DNA of 64,000 nucleotides from DATCMA01 sp036563645 (GTDB lineage: Bacteria > Actinomycetota > Actinomycetes > Mycobacteriales > Micromonosporaceae): NCBI GenBank assembly GCA_036563645.1, contig DATCMA010000014.1:1-64000 (forward strand). Reading direction: 5' to 3'. Under the pieces are notes generated by a model, which saw only the letters and a program-made list of their open reading frames with translations, had not been told where the DNA came from and ran no database searches. Below are positions 25,429-33,218 of the stretch, piece after piece; positions within the stretch are counted from its first letter, which is position 1; each line of letters opens with the position of its first letter. The position numbers and the translations under genes are program-made.

Positions 25429-27883
25429 TCATCTTCGTGTCCTGGACCTGACGGACGAGCGCGGCTTGCTCTGTGGTCGGCTCCTCGCGGACCTCGGAGC
25501 GGACGTCGTCCAGGTCGAACCGCTCACCGGTTCGACCGCGCGGTCGGTAGCGCCTCTTGCCGGTGGCGACGTCTCCCTGTTCTGGGAGACGTTCGCCGCC
25601 GGCAAGCGGGGCGTCGCGCTCGACCTCGACACCGACGAGGGTGTGGAGCGGCTGCGGCGCCTCGCGTCGGCCGCGGACGTCGTCATCACCTCATGGCCAC
25701 GGCGGTGGCTGGAGGAGCGTGGGCTCGATCCGCAGGCGCTGCGCCGCGTTAACCCCGATCTGGTCTACACCGTCATCAGCGCGTTCGGCTGGAGCGGGCC
25801 CAAGGCGGACTACGCCGACGCGGACCTGGTGGTGTGGGCGGCCGGGGGTCCGCTCGAGCCCCACCGCGACGGGGACCGCCCGCCGTTGCGGATCAGCGTG
25901 CCGCAGGCGTTCCTCCACGCTTCCGCGGACGCGGCGGCCGGGGCGCTGATCGCGGTGCTCGCCCGGCGACGCACCGGCCGGGGACAGGTGGTGGATGTCT
26001 CCGCGCAGGTGAGCGTGGGGGTGGCGACCCTGTCGCGCAACCTCGCTGACGCGGTCGGGGACAGCAATCCGGCGTGGCACCAGGAGCCGGCGCGACGCGT
26101 CGACCAGAGCGGCAGCGGCGCCGCGACCCCGAATCACCTCAAGAAGTGGCGGTGCGCCGACGGCATGGTCGAGCTGCACCTGTCCATGGGCCCGGCGGCC
26201 GGGGCGTTCACCAACCGGCTCTTCGGCTGGTTGGCCTCAGAAGGCGCGGTCGACGAGCGCATCGCGGCGTGGGACTGGCGCGAGCTGCCGGAGCGGCTGG
26301 CCAGCGGTGAGCTGACGATCGACGACCTCAACGAGGCCCGCGCGGCGGTCCGGGAGTTCCTGCGGCCGAAGACCAAAGCGGAGATTCTCGACGCGACGAT
26401 GAAGCACCGGCTGCTCTGCACGCCCATCTTCGACATGGCGGATGTGGCGAGCGCGGAGCACTTCGCGGCGCGGGACTTCTGGCGCAGCGTCGACATCGAC
26501 GGAGTGCCGACTCGCATCCCCGGCGCCTTCGCCAAGGTCCGTGGCGCGCGATCCCCTGAGGTGCGGTCCGCGGCCCCACGGCTCGGGCAACACACCGCGG
26601 CGGTGGAGGCGGAGTGGGGGAAGACGCCGCGACGCGCGACCCCGACGACCCCGGAGGGGACGAGCGGCGCCGCGCTCGCCGGCCTCAAGGTGCTGGACCT
26701 GTCCTGGGTCGTCGCCGGACCGCTCATCGGCCGCGCGCTCGCGGACTTCGGTGCCGAGGTGGTGCGGGTCGAGTCGAGCCGGCAACTCGACACCGCGCGA
26801 TTGATCAAGCCGTTCCACGGGGGCGTCCAGGACCGTGAGGGATCGGCCGTCTTCGGGAACTGCAACGCAGGGAAACTCGGCCTCACCCTCGACTTGAAGA
26901 CGGAAGAGGGGCGGGCCGTCGTTCGCGACCTGGCGCGGTGGGCCGACGTCGTCATCGAGTCGTTCTCGCCGGGTCAGCTCGCGCGGTGGGGGTTGGACTA
27001 CGACGCGTTGAGCGCGATCAACCCCTCGGTGGTGATGCTCAGTACCTCGCTCGCCGGGCAAGATGGCCCCTGGTCGAAGCTGGCGGGGTACGGCAACGTG
27101 GGGTCCTCGCTGGCGGGCTTCCAGAGTCTGGTTGGCTGGGAGGACGCCCTTCCCATGGGGCCCTTCGGGCCCTACACCGACTACGTCGGGCCACGCCTTG
27201 GGCTGGTCGCCCTGTTGGCCGCGCTGGAGAACCGCGCCACGACAGGGAAGGGATGTTACATCGACCTGTCGCAAATCGAAGCCGGTGTGTTCTTCCTGTC
27301 GCCGTACGTCGCCCGCTACGGCTACGACGGCACGGTGGCGCGGCGGCGCGGCAACCGCGACGAGCAGTACGCACCCCACGGGGTGTTTCCCTGCCGTGCG
27401 GAAGGCGGGCGCGACACGTTCGTGGCCATCGTCGCCCGGAGCGACGAGGAGTGGCGGCGGCTCGCGACGACGATCGGGCGTGCCGATCTCGCGGCTCGCG
27501 ACGACCTCGCAACCGCGGCCGGACGCCACGCCCGGGCGGACGAGATCGAGCAGGCGATCGCGGCCTGGACGTCGACGCGGCGGGCCGCGGAGGTGGAGCG
27601 CGTCCTCCAAGAGGTCGGGGTGCCCGCGCACGTCGCCGCGTCCAGCGCCGACATCCTCACCGATCCGCAGCTCGCCCACCGCGGGTACATCGTCACGTTG
27701 AGCCACCCGATCCACGGCACGACGTACGTCGAAGGCCCGCGGTACCTCCTGTCGGAGACGCCGGGCCGGCCGGTGCGGGCCGCGCCGACGCTCGGGCGGG
27801 ACAACGACTACGTGCTGCGCCACATCCTCGGCTACGACGAGCAGCGGATCGCGGACCTCGCCAGGAAAGGAGTGTTGCAGTGA
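25421..27883 (+). CDS. Double-length CaiB/BaiF CoA-transferase (two fused domains)
   Basis: Family III CoA-transferase of 820 residues, twice the usual 400, with two complete family modules. Module one (about 1-400) begins LDHLRVLDLTDERG and contains RTGRGQVVDVSAQ; module two (about 420-820) begins LAGLKVLDLSWVVAGPLIG and contains TTGKGCYIDLSQIEAG. In module two Asp587 in PYTDYVG is a good candidate for the catalytic aspartate. Module one reads HASADAAAG, several residues closer to the GRGQ motif than normal, so its catalytic residue is doubtful. It probably transfers CoA to an acid made by the P450. Start ATG overlaps the ferredoxin by eight bases; the end overlaps the MaoC gene as GTGA. Confidence 0.92.
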   Translation: MLDHLRVLDLTDERGLLCGRLLADLGADVVQVEPLTGSTARSVAPLAGGDVSLFWETFAAGKRGVALDLDTDEGVERLRRLASAADVVITSWPRRWLEERGLDPQALRRVNPDLVYTVISAFGWSGPKADYADADLVVWAAGGPLEPHRDGDRPPLRISVPQAFLHASADAAAGALIAVLARRRTGRGQVVDVSAQVSVGVATLSRNLADAVGDSNPAWHQEPARRVDQSGSGAATPNHLKKWRCADGMVELHLSMGPAAGAFTNRLFGWLASEGAVDERIAAWDWRELPERLASGELTIDDLNEARAAVREFLRPKTKAEILDATMKHRLLCTPIFDMADVASAEHFAARDFWRSVDIDGVPTRIPGAFAKVRGARSPEVRSAAPRLGQHTAAVEAEWGKTPRRATPTTPEGTSGAALAGLKVLDLSWVVAGPLIGRALADFGAEVVRVESSRQLDTARLIKPFHGGVQDREGSAVFGNCNAGKLGLTLDLKTEEGRAVVRDLARWADVVIESFSPGQLARWGLDYDALSAINPSVVMLSTSLAGQDGPWSKLAGYGNVGSSLAGFQSLVGWEDALPMGPFGPYTDYVGPRLGLVALLAALENRATTGKGCYIDLSQIEAGVFFLSPYVARYGYDGTVARRRGNRDEQYAPHGVFPCRAEGGRDTFVAIVARSDEEWRRLATTIGRADLAARDDLATAAGRHARADEIEQAIAAWTSTRRAAEVERVLQEVGVPAHVAASSADILTDPQLAHRGYIVTLSHPIHGTTYVEGPRYLLSETPGRPVRAAPTLGRDNDYVLRHILGYDEQRIADLARKGVLQ

Positions 27884-28467
27884 GCGGCACGGCAGACCAC
27901 GACGAAGATTGGAAAGCGGAGTGGCAGCCGGTTATCGACGCTATTGGCCGCGACTTCACCAATGGTGAGGTGATTTGGGGTGCGGACCCCGTCGAGCCCG
28001 GCGCGATCCGGCGCTACCTGGAGCCCTTGGAGTTCGACTGTCCATTGCACACCGATCCCGAGGTGGCGAAGGCTGCCGGGTATCGCGATGTGATCATGCC
28101 GTACACGGGCGTCATCGCCTGGACACTGCCACCAATTTGGCGCCCGGGGGAGACGCTGTTCGCCAGCGCCGATCGGAACGCGCAGCCCGTCCGCAGTCGC
28201 ATCAACAACGAATACATCGGAATCGGGCCGCGGACGACCGGCTTCTTCGGCACGGATATCGAGATTGACTTCCTGCGTCCGGTCGTGGCCGGCGAGCACC
28301 TCGGGCGTCGAGGCAAGGTGCTCGTCGCCTGCACGCCCAAGGAGACCTCAGTGGGACGGGGGGCGTTTCTCACCTGGCAGTCCGATGTGGTGACCAAGTC
28401 GCTCGAGGTCGTCGCGCGGATCCGCATGGGTGTGTACGCCTACATCCCCAAGGCAGGTGAGAAGTGA
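27880..28467 (+). CDS. MaoC-like protein, ChsH2 N-domain type (non-catalytic hydratase subunit)
   Basis: A 195-residue hotdog-fold protein of the FAS1-like dehydratase N-terminal class. The hydratase-2 region reads FDCPLHTDPEVAKAAGYRDVIMP: His57 is kept, but the aspartate expected five residues before it is Phe52 and the usual Asn is Cys54, so it should be inactive alone. In M. tuberculosis ChsH1-ChsH2, a heteromeric enoyl-CoA hydratase, ChsH2 contributes the non-catalytic MaoC domain; this gene and its neighbour reproduce that pairing. Unlike ChsH2 it has no fused DUF35 domain; that is a separate gene at 30088. GTG start overlaps the previous stop as GTGA. Confidence 0.87.
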   Translation: MSGTADHDEDWKAEWQPVIDAIGRDFTNGEVIWGADPVEPGAIRRYLEPLEFDCPLHTDPEVAKAAGYRDVIMPYTGVIAWTLPPIWRPGETLFASADRNAQPVRSRINNEYIGIGPRTTGFFGTDIEIDFLRPVVAGEHLGRRGKVLVACTPKETSVGRGAFLTWQSDVVTKSLEVVARIRMGVYAYIPKAGEK

Positions 28468-28922
28468 CGCGATATTTCGAGGATGTCAAGGTTGGCGACA
28501 AGCTCCCCAGCGTGGCTTTTCCGCTCCCCGTCTACCGGCTGGTGATGGCGGCGGGCGCCAACCGGGATTTCAACTCCATCCACCACAACACCGAGTACGC
28601 CCGCAGCACCGGCGCCAAGGAGATGTACGCCAACACCTCGTTCCTGTTGGGCACGTGGGAGCGGTGTATCCGGGACTGGATGGGGATTGGCGGGACGATT
28701 CGCGCGATCCGCGGATTCCGTATGCGGTCGTTCAACTACGCGGGGGACACGGTGTGGGTCCACGCCGAAGTCACCGGTACCCGGGTGGAGAACGGCGTGG
28801 GTGTGGTGGACATCGGAATTCGGTGTGAGAACTCGTCGGGGATCAGCGTGGGGCCGGGCACCGTCGAGGTGACGCTGCCGATGCGGTCGGGCGCGGACGC
28901 GAACAGAGGAGCGGAACGATGA
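28464..28922 (+). CDS. MaoC-like enoyl-CoA hydratase, ChsH1 type (catalytic subunit)
   Basis: A 152-residue single hotdog domain. The hydratase-2 motif is intact in ANRDFNSIHHNTEYA, with Asp35, Asn37 and His40 in the expected spacing, so this is the likely active subunit that adds water to a 2-enoyl-CoA. It is coupled to the upstream MaoC-like gene by a GTGA overlap and to the thiolase-fold gene by ATGA, a contiguous set matching the hydratase-aldolase step of steroid side-chain degradation. The product would be a 3-hydroxyacyl-CoA with a tertiary alcohol, substrate for a retro-aldol cleavage (inference). Confidence 0.9.
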   Translation: MTRYFEDVKVGDKLPSVAFPLPVYRLVMAAGANRDFNSIHHNTEYARSTGAKEMYANTSFLLGTWERCIRDWMGIGGTIRAIRGFRMRSFNYAGDTVWVHAEVTGTRVENGVGVVDIGIRCENSSGISVGPGTVEVTLPMRSGADANRGAER

Positions 28923-30085
28923 ATCCGAACTCCGCCATCGTCGGTCTCGGGATGACCGAGCTGGGCAAAGTCTTCGGGCGGACTGCTACGCAACTGGCTG
29001 TCGAAGCGATCTGTAAGGCCGCGGAGGACGCGGGCCTGAGCCTCTCCGATATCGATGGGTTGTACGTCAACCCCGGCATCAAGAACGACACCGATTTGCG
29101 GCTTCAGTCGGCGCTGCAGATGCGGAACACCCGACTGCTCGCGACGATTCAGGCCTTCGGGTCGTCGGCCGGCCAGATGGTCCAGTACGCCTCAATGGCG
29201 ATCGCGGCCGGCATGGCCAACGTGGTCGCCTGCGTCTACGCGGACACGCCGCTGGCGGAGGGGAAGCGCACCGGGGATTCGTACTCCGGTCAGCAGCGCG
29301 CCCTCCAGGGGGTAGGCGCGCTGCCCTTCGCCGCCGGGCTCAAGGCGGCGCCGGAGCGCTACGCGGTGGCGGCGCGCCGGCACATGGAGACGTACGGGAC
29401 GACGAGCGAACAACTCGGCGCCGTCGCGGTCGCCGCGCGCCAGTGGGCCGCGATGAATCCGCTAGCGCAGATGCGGGATCCGATCACCATCGAGGATCAC
29501 CAAAACTCGCGGATGATCGCCGATCCGCTGCGGCTGCTGGACTGCTGCTTGGTGACGAATGGCGCGATCGCGGTCATCGTCACGAGCGCGGAGCGGGCCA
29601 AGCACCTCAAGCAGCCGCCGGTGTACGTGTGGGGCTGGGGGCAGGGGCACCCGGGCTACGCCAATCGGCGCGGCAGCGAGTTCGGGCTGGTCACCGGCGC
29701 CGCCCAATCCGGCCCCGCGGCGCTCGCAATGGCGGGGGTGTCGATCGAGGAGATCGACATCTTCGAGCTGTACGACTGCTTCACCTACACCACGCTCGTC
29801 ACGCTCGAGGACTACGGCGTCTGCAAGAAGGGTGAGGGCGGCGAATTCGTGGCGAGTGGCGCGATCGCACCGGGCGGTTCGCACCCGACGAACACCGGCG
29901 GGGGCGAGCTGTCGTCCTACTACATGTGGGGAATGACGCCCTTGTCGGAGGCGATCATCCAGGCGCGGGGCCAGGCCGGGCAGCGGCAGGTCGCCAAGCA
30001 CGACCTGGTGATGGTCAGCGGGAACGGCGGCGTCCTCGATTTCCACTCCACATTGATCCTGAGCCCACATCCCAAGGCGAGGTGA
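28919..30085 (+). CDS. Thiolase-fold aldolase, Ltp2 / SCP-x like
   Basis: A 388-residue thiolase-superfamily protein lacking thiolase chemistry. Where thiolases have the nucleophilic cysteine it reads AFGSSAGQMVQYA; where they have the GHP histidine it reads GGELSSYYMWGMTPL; and the NEAFA-type segment is ELYDCFTY. Mycobacterial-type Ltp2, which cleaves a C-C bond in steroid side chains by a retro-aldol reaction, is known to have a repurposed thiolase active site using tyrosines. Here Tyr285, Tyr290 and Tyr334/335 lie at corresponding places. It needs a DUF35 partner, which follows at 30088. Coupled to the MaoC gene by ATGA. Confidence 0.88.
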   Translation: MNPNSAIVGLGMTELGKVFGRTATQLAVEAICKAAEDAGLSLSDIDGLYVNPGIKNDTDLRLQSALQMRNTRLLATIQAFGSSAGQMVQYASMAIAAGMANVVACVYADTPLAEGKRTGDSYSGQQRALQGVGALPFAAGLKAAPERYAVAARRHMETYGTTSEQLGAVAVAARQWAAMNPLAQMRDPITIEDHQNSRMIADPLRLLDCCLVTNGAIAVIVTSAERAKHLKQPPVYVWGWGQGHPGYANRRGSEFGLVTGAAQSGPAALAMAGVSIEEIDIFELYDCFTYTTLVTLEDYGVCKKGEGGEFVASGAIAPGGSHPTNTGGGELSSYYMWGMTPLSEAIIQARGQAGQRQVAKHDLVMVSGNGGVLDFHSTLILSPHPKAR

Positions 30086-30087
30086 AG

Positions 30088-30486
30088 ATGAACCTGTCGC
30101 CCGTCGTACGCGATGACTTCTCCGCCCCGTTCTTCGACGCCGCGGCGGAGGGACGGCTCCTGCTGCGGTGGTCGCCGAGCAGTGGCGAGTGGTCCGAGCC
30201 CACCGCGTTGGTGTGCTCGGTCACCCAGGCGGCCGACCTGGAGTGGCGGGAGGCGAGTGGGCGGGGCTCCCTCGTGAGCTGGACGATCAAACCGGGCCGC
30301 GAACGCGACGGGGTGCGGACGCCGGACACGGTGATCGCGATCGTCGAGCTGGAGGAGGGGCCGTGGCTCACGCTCCAAGTGGTGAACGCGGACGATCGGT
30401 CCCGCTTGGCGGTGGGGGCGCCGGTGCGCGTGGAGTTCGTGCAGCCGGACGGCAGTGAGTACCTCCCCGTCGCTCGGCTGGTGTGA
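30088..30486 (+). CDS. DUF35 OB-fold protein, aldolase partner
   Basis: A 132-residue DUF35-type protein whose OB-fold part is clear (DLEWREASGRGSLVSWT, TVIAIVELEEGPWLTLQV). DUF35 proteins bind CoA esters and partner thiolase-fold enzymes. The N-terminal zinc ribbon normally has four cysteines; here residues 22-52 hold only Cys43, with RWSPSSG where the first pair should be, so zinc is probably not bound. It follows the Ltp2-like gene by two bases and is the last gene before a strong terminator. In M. tuberculosis this domain is fused to ChsH2; here it is free. Confidence 0.87.
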   Translation: MNLSPVVRDDFSAPFFDAAAEGRLLLRWSPSSGEWSEPTALVCSVTQAADLEWREASGRGSLVSWTIKPGRERDGVRTPDTVIAIVELEEGPWLTLQVVNADDRSRLAVGAPVRVEFVQPDGSEYLPVARLV

Positions 30487-30508
30487 ACCCGAACGGGGGA
30501 GTCGAGAC

Positions 30509-30547
30509 AAGAGTTCGCCATCGAGCTGTGGCGAACTCTTGTTTTTT
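30509..30547 (+). terminator. Rho-independent terminator of the TRAP-aldolase operon
   Basis: AAGAGTTCGCCA (30509-30520) pairs perfectly with TGGCGAACTCTT (30529-30540) around an eight-base loop, followed by TTTTTT (30542-30547). It starts 22 bases after the DUF35 stop. Confidence 0.9.
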
Positions 30548-30566
30548 CTAACAGCGGTTTTATAAT
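30539..30566 (+). promoter_or_regulatory. Promoter with perfect TATAAT for the carboxylase operon
   Basis: TATAAT (30561-30566) with TTGTTT (30539-30544) 16 bases upstream; the -35 overlaps the T-run of the preceding terminator. The gene start follows about 35 bases after the predicted transcription start, with AGGAGG at 30597-30602. Confidence 0.65.
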
Positions 30567-30581
30567 AACGGTGATATAACC
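30556..30581. promoter_or_regulatory. 26-bp dyad GGTTNTAT-N10-ATANAACC, copy A
   Basis: Half-sites GGTTTTAT and ATATAACC (reverse complement GGTTATAT) span the -10 and start region. A 26-bp dyad identical at 19 positions and in the same promoter position lies at 63006-63031. This looks like an operator that blocks polymerase. The divergent TetR regulator next to copy B (62301-62885) is the leading candidate protein. Confidence 0.6.
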
Positions 30582-30606
30582 TCCGGTTCGGGTGTGAGGA
30601 GGCACA

Positions 30607-31620
30607 GTGGCCAAACCACTCCAGGTGGGCATCGCCTATCTCGGATCGCCCGCCGACGCGGGGCCGCTCGCCAAGGAGGCGGAGGAAGCCGGCGCCGACG
30701 CCTTCACGGTGGGGGAGACCGAGCACTCGGCATTCGGCGGCGCGGTCGCCGCCGTGCTCGCCACTCGTCGCATCGTGGTCGGCACCAACATCAGCATCGC
30801 CTTCGCCCGGAGCCCCATGGTCGCGGCGATCGAGGCCTACTCCCTGATGGCGCTCGGTCCCGGTCGGACCTTCTACGGGCTGGGCAGTCAAATTCGGCAA
30901 GTCATCGAACGTCGATTCAGCGCCCAGTTCTCGCCTCCCGTTCCCCGGATGGAGGAGTACGTGGAGGTCATGCGGCGGGCCTTCGCCTCCCGGCGCGGCG
31001 AGGAGGTCGAGCCGTTCCGAGGCAAGTACTACACCGTCTCGCAGTTCTCCTTCTTCGGGCCACCCGAGCCGGAATTGGAAAAGGAATCGATTCACCTCGG
31101 CGCCGTGGGCCCCAAGATGACCGCGCTGGCGGCGCGCCGTTTCGACGGCATGCTCGGCCACGGGGTGCTGACCCCCGGCTACATCAAGGAGAAGGTCCGT
31201 CCGGTCATCAAGGACCTCTTCTTGACCTCAGCCGCCATGACCTCGGTCGACGAGGACGTCGCGGCCGCTCGGGAACGGGCGCGCTGGGCGTTGGCGTTCT
31301 ACGCGTCCACCCCCGCCTACGAGCCGGCGCTGGCCTTTGAGGGGTACCCCGACCTCCCCGCCCGGCTGCGGGTCGCGCTGCGCGAGCAGACCCGGGAAGA
31401 CGCCGCCCGGCTCGTCAGCGACGAGGTGCTCGATCGGTTCGTCCTCATTGGTCGCCCCATGGACGTCGCCGAAAAACTCGCGCGCTACGAGGGCATCGTG
31501 GACCGCGTCATGCTCGGGGGAATCGGCGTGGGCGCGACGCGTGCGGAAATCGTCAGCAATAACCGCGGACTTATCGAAGTCGTCCGGTGCCGGCGGGCGT
31601 TGACAGGGCAGGGAAACTGA
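30607..31620 (+). CDS. Luciferase-like (LLM class) oxidoreductase
   Basis: A 337-residue F420- or flavin-dependent oxidoreductase, third of its class here. The short N-terminal MAKPLQVGIAYLGSPADAGPLAKEAEEAG, the strand RRIVVGTNISIAFARSP and GRTFYGLGSQIRQVIERRF fit the F420-type members better than luciferases proper. GTG start with AGGAGG four bases upstream. It heads a long operon; its stop shares one base with the start of the carboxyltransferase gene (TGATG). Function in the pathway unknown. Confidence 0.9.
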   Translation: MAKPLQVGIAYLGSPADAGPLAKEAEEAGADAFTVGETEHSAFGGAVAAVLATRRIVVGTNISIAFARSPMVAAIEAYSLMALGPGRTFYGLGSQIRQVIERRFSAQFSPPVPRMEEYVEVMRRAFASRRGEEVEPFRGKYYTVSQFSFFGPPEPELEKESIHLGAVGPKMTALAARRFDGMLGHGVLTPGYIKEKVRPVIKDLFLTSAAMTSVDEDVAAARERARWALAFYASTPAYEPALAFEGYPDLPARLRVALREQTREDAARLVSDEVLDRFVLIGRPMDVAEKLARYEGIVDRVMLGGIGVGATRAEIVSNNRGLIEVVRCRRALTGQGN

Positions 31621-33218
31621 TGACCGTTAATGCAAAGAACGACGATGGCCGACCGGCGTCGGCGACGGCCGTGAGGAACGCCGCGGAGCTTATTGCCGAA
31701 TTGCGGCATCAGATTTCCGACGCGGGTCGACCCGAGGCCACTGAGCGCGCGCACAACTCCGGCCGATTGACGGTGCGCGAGCGCATCGCGCTCCTCATCG
31801 ACCCGGGAACCTTCAACGAATACGGCAGCTTCGCCCACCCCGACGACTTCGCGACGCTGCGCGACGCGCCCGCTGACGGTCTGGTGACCGGCACCGGCTT
31901 GGTCGACGGTCGACCGATCGCCGTGGCGGCCAGTGACTTCACCGTGGCCGGGGGATCCGACGGCAAGCTCGGTGTCCACAAGCTCGCCCGCATCGCGGAG
32001 CTGGCGCTGCGCCGGGGAATTCCGCTCGTGATGCTCCTCGAAGGCGGTGGCCACCGCATCACCGAAGGGCTGGACAGCCGGACCTTCGGGTACGGCGGCG
32101 TCGAGGGCTTCGAATACCTGTCTCGGCTCTCCGGGTGGGCGCCGATCGTCTGCGCCGTCATGGGACCCGGCTTCGCCGGGCCAGCGAACTACGCCGCCTT
32201 CGCCGACTTGGTGCTCATGGTGGAGGGGCGCTCCGCGATGGGGCTGGCCGGGCCGGCGCTCGTCAAGGCCGCGATCGGCGAGGACCTCGACAAGGAACAG
32301 CTCGGCGGCGCCCGGTTCCACGTCGAGAAGACCGGGATGGCGGACCTGGCATGCCGCGATGACGCCGAGGTCATCCGGCACATCAAGACGTTTCTCTCCT
32401 ACCTGCCCACCAACGCTTCCCAACAGGCGCCCCGACTCCCGGAGCGTCCGGACGCCACGGCGTGGGTGGAGGAGCTGCGCACGATCATCCCCGAGAACCG
32501 CAAGCGCGCGTACGACGTCAAGAAGATCATCAGACTGATCGTCGACGACGGGGAGATCTTCGAACTGCACCCGCAGTGGGCGAAGAACGCGGTCACCGGG
32601 TTGGCCCGCATCAACGGCCACAGCGTCGGCGTCGTGGCGAACAATCCGATGTACCTCGCCGGCGCGCTCGACGCGAACGCGTCCGAGAAGATCGCCCGGT
32701 TCATTACGTTCTGCAGCGCGTTTGGCCTCCCCATCGTGTCGCTCTGCGACACCCCGGGCTTCATGGTCGGCAGTCGATCCGAGCTCCAGGGAGTGCTGCG
32801 CCGCTCGGCGAAGGTGGTGCACGCGCTGGCGCACTCGCACGTGCCGCTGTACTCGGTGATTCTCCGCAAGGGGTACGGGCTCGGCTGGAACGCCATGGGC
32901 GGGGGCCGGGCCTTCGGCAACGACATCCTCCTCGCCTGGCCGTCGGCGGAGATTCTCGCGATGAGCATCGAAGGCGCGGTGGACGTCGCGCTCCGCCGGC
33001 AGTGGCAGAACGCGGACGATCCCGCCGCGGCGCGCCAGGCGCTCATCGATCGGTTCCTGTGGGAGGGCAGGGCGGAGCGCGCGGCCGCCGCGTTCACGGT
33101 CGACGAACTCATCGATCCCGCGGAAACCCGGGCGCGCTTGACCATGGCGCTGCGCAACTACGTCGGCCCCGCCGTCCTGCAAATGCCCCCGAAACGTCAC
33201 GGGATTGCGCCGTTGTGA
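31620..33218 (+). CDS. Acyl-CoA carboxylase, carboxyltransferase (beta) subunit 1
   Basis: Transfers the carboxyl group from carboxybiotin to an acyl-CoA. The 532 residues contain the two crotonase-like halves of the family: N-half with RLTVRERIALLIDPGTF and LLEGGGHRITEG; C-half with NPMYLAGALDANASEKIARF, LCDTPGFMVGS and RKGYGLGWNAMGGG, the last carrying an acyl-CoA pocket. Propionyl-, methylcrotonyl- and geranyl-CoA carboxylases share this plan. A second subunit lies at 35866, with biotin carrier and biotin carboxylase nearby; the two beta subunits are similar but clearly distinct. Substrate not decidable. Confidence 0.92.
   Translation: MTVNAKNDDGRPASATAVRNAAELIAELRHQISDAGRPEATERAHNSGRLTVRERIALLIDPGTFNEYGSFAHPDDFATLRDAPADGLVTGTGLVDGRPIAVAASDFTVAGGSDGKLGVHKLARIAELALRRGIPLVMLLEGGGHRITEGLDSRTFGYGGVEGFEYLSRLSGWAPIVCAVMGPGFAGPANYAAFADLVLMVEGRSAMGLAGPALVKAAIGEDLDKEQLGGARFHVEKTGMADLACRDDAEVIRHIKTFLSYLPTNASQQAPRLPERPDATAWVEELRTIIPENRKRAYDVKKIIRLIVDDGEIFELHPQWAKNAVTGLARINGHSVGVVANNPMYLAGALDANASEKIARFITFCSAFGLPIVSLCDTPGFMVGSRSELQGVLRRSAKVVHALAHSHVPLYSVILRKGYGLGWNAMGGGRAFGNDILLAWPSAEILAMSIEGAVDVALRRQWQNADDPAAARQALIDRFLWEGRAERAAAAFTVDELIDPAETRARLTMALRNYVGPAVLQMPPKRHGIAPL

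Noticed and set aside
28919..30085. Ordinary acetyl-CoA acetyltransferase
   Set aside because: The thiolase nucleophile cysteine and the GHP histidine are both missing, unlike the true thiolase at 47736-48935.
30556..30581. KstR or KstR2 steroid operator
   Set aside because: The dyad does not fit TNNAACNNGTTNNA or the CAAG/CTTG pattern, so no direct link to the known steroid regulators can be claimed.
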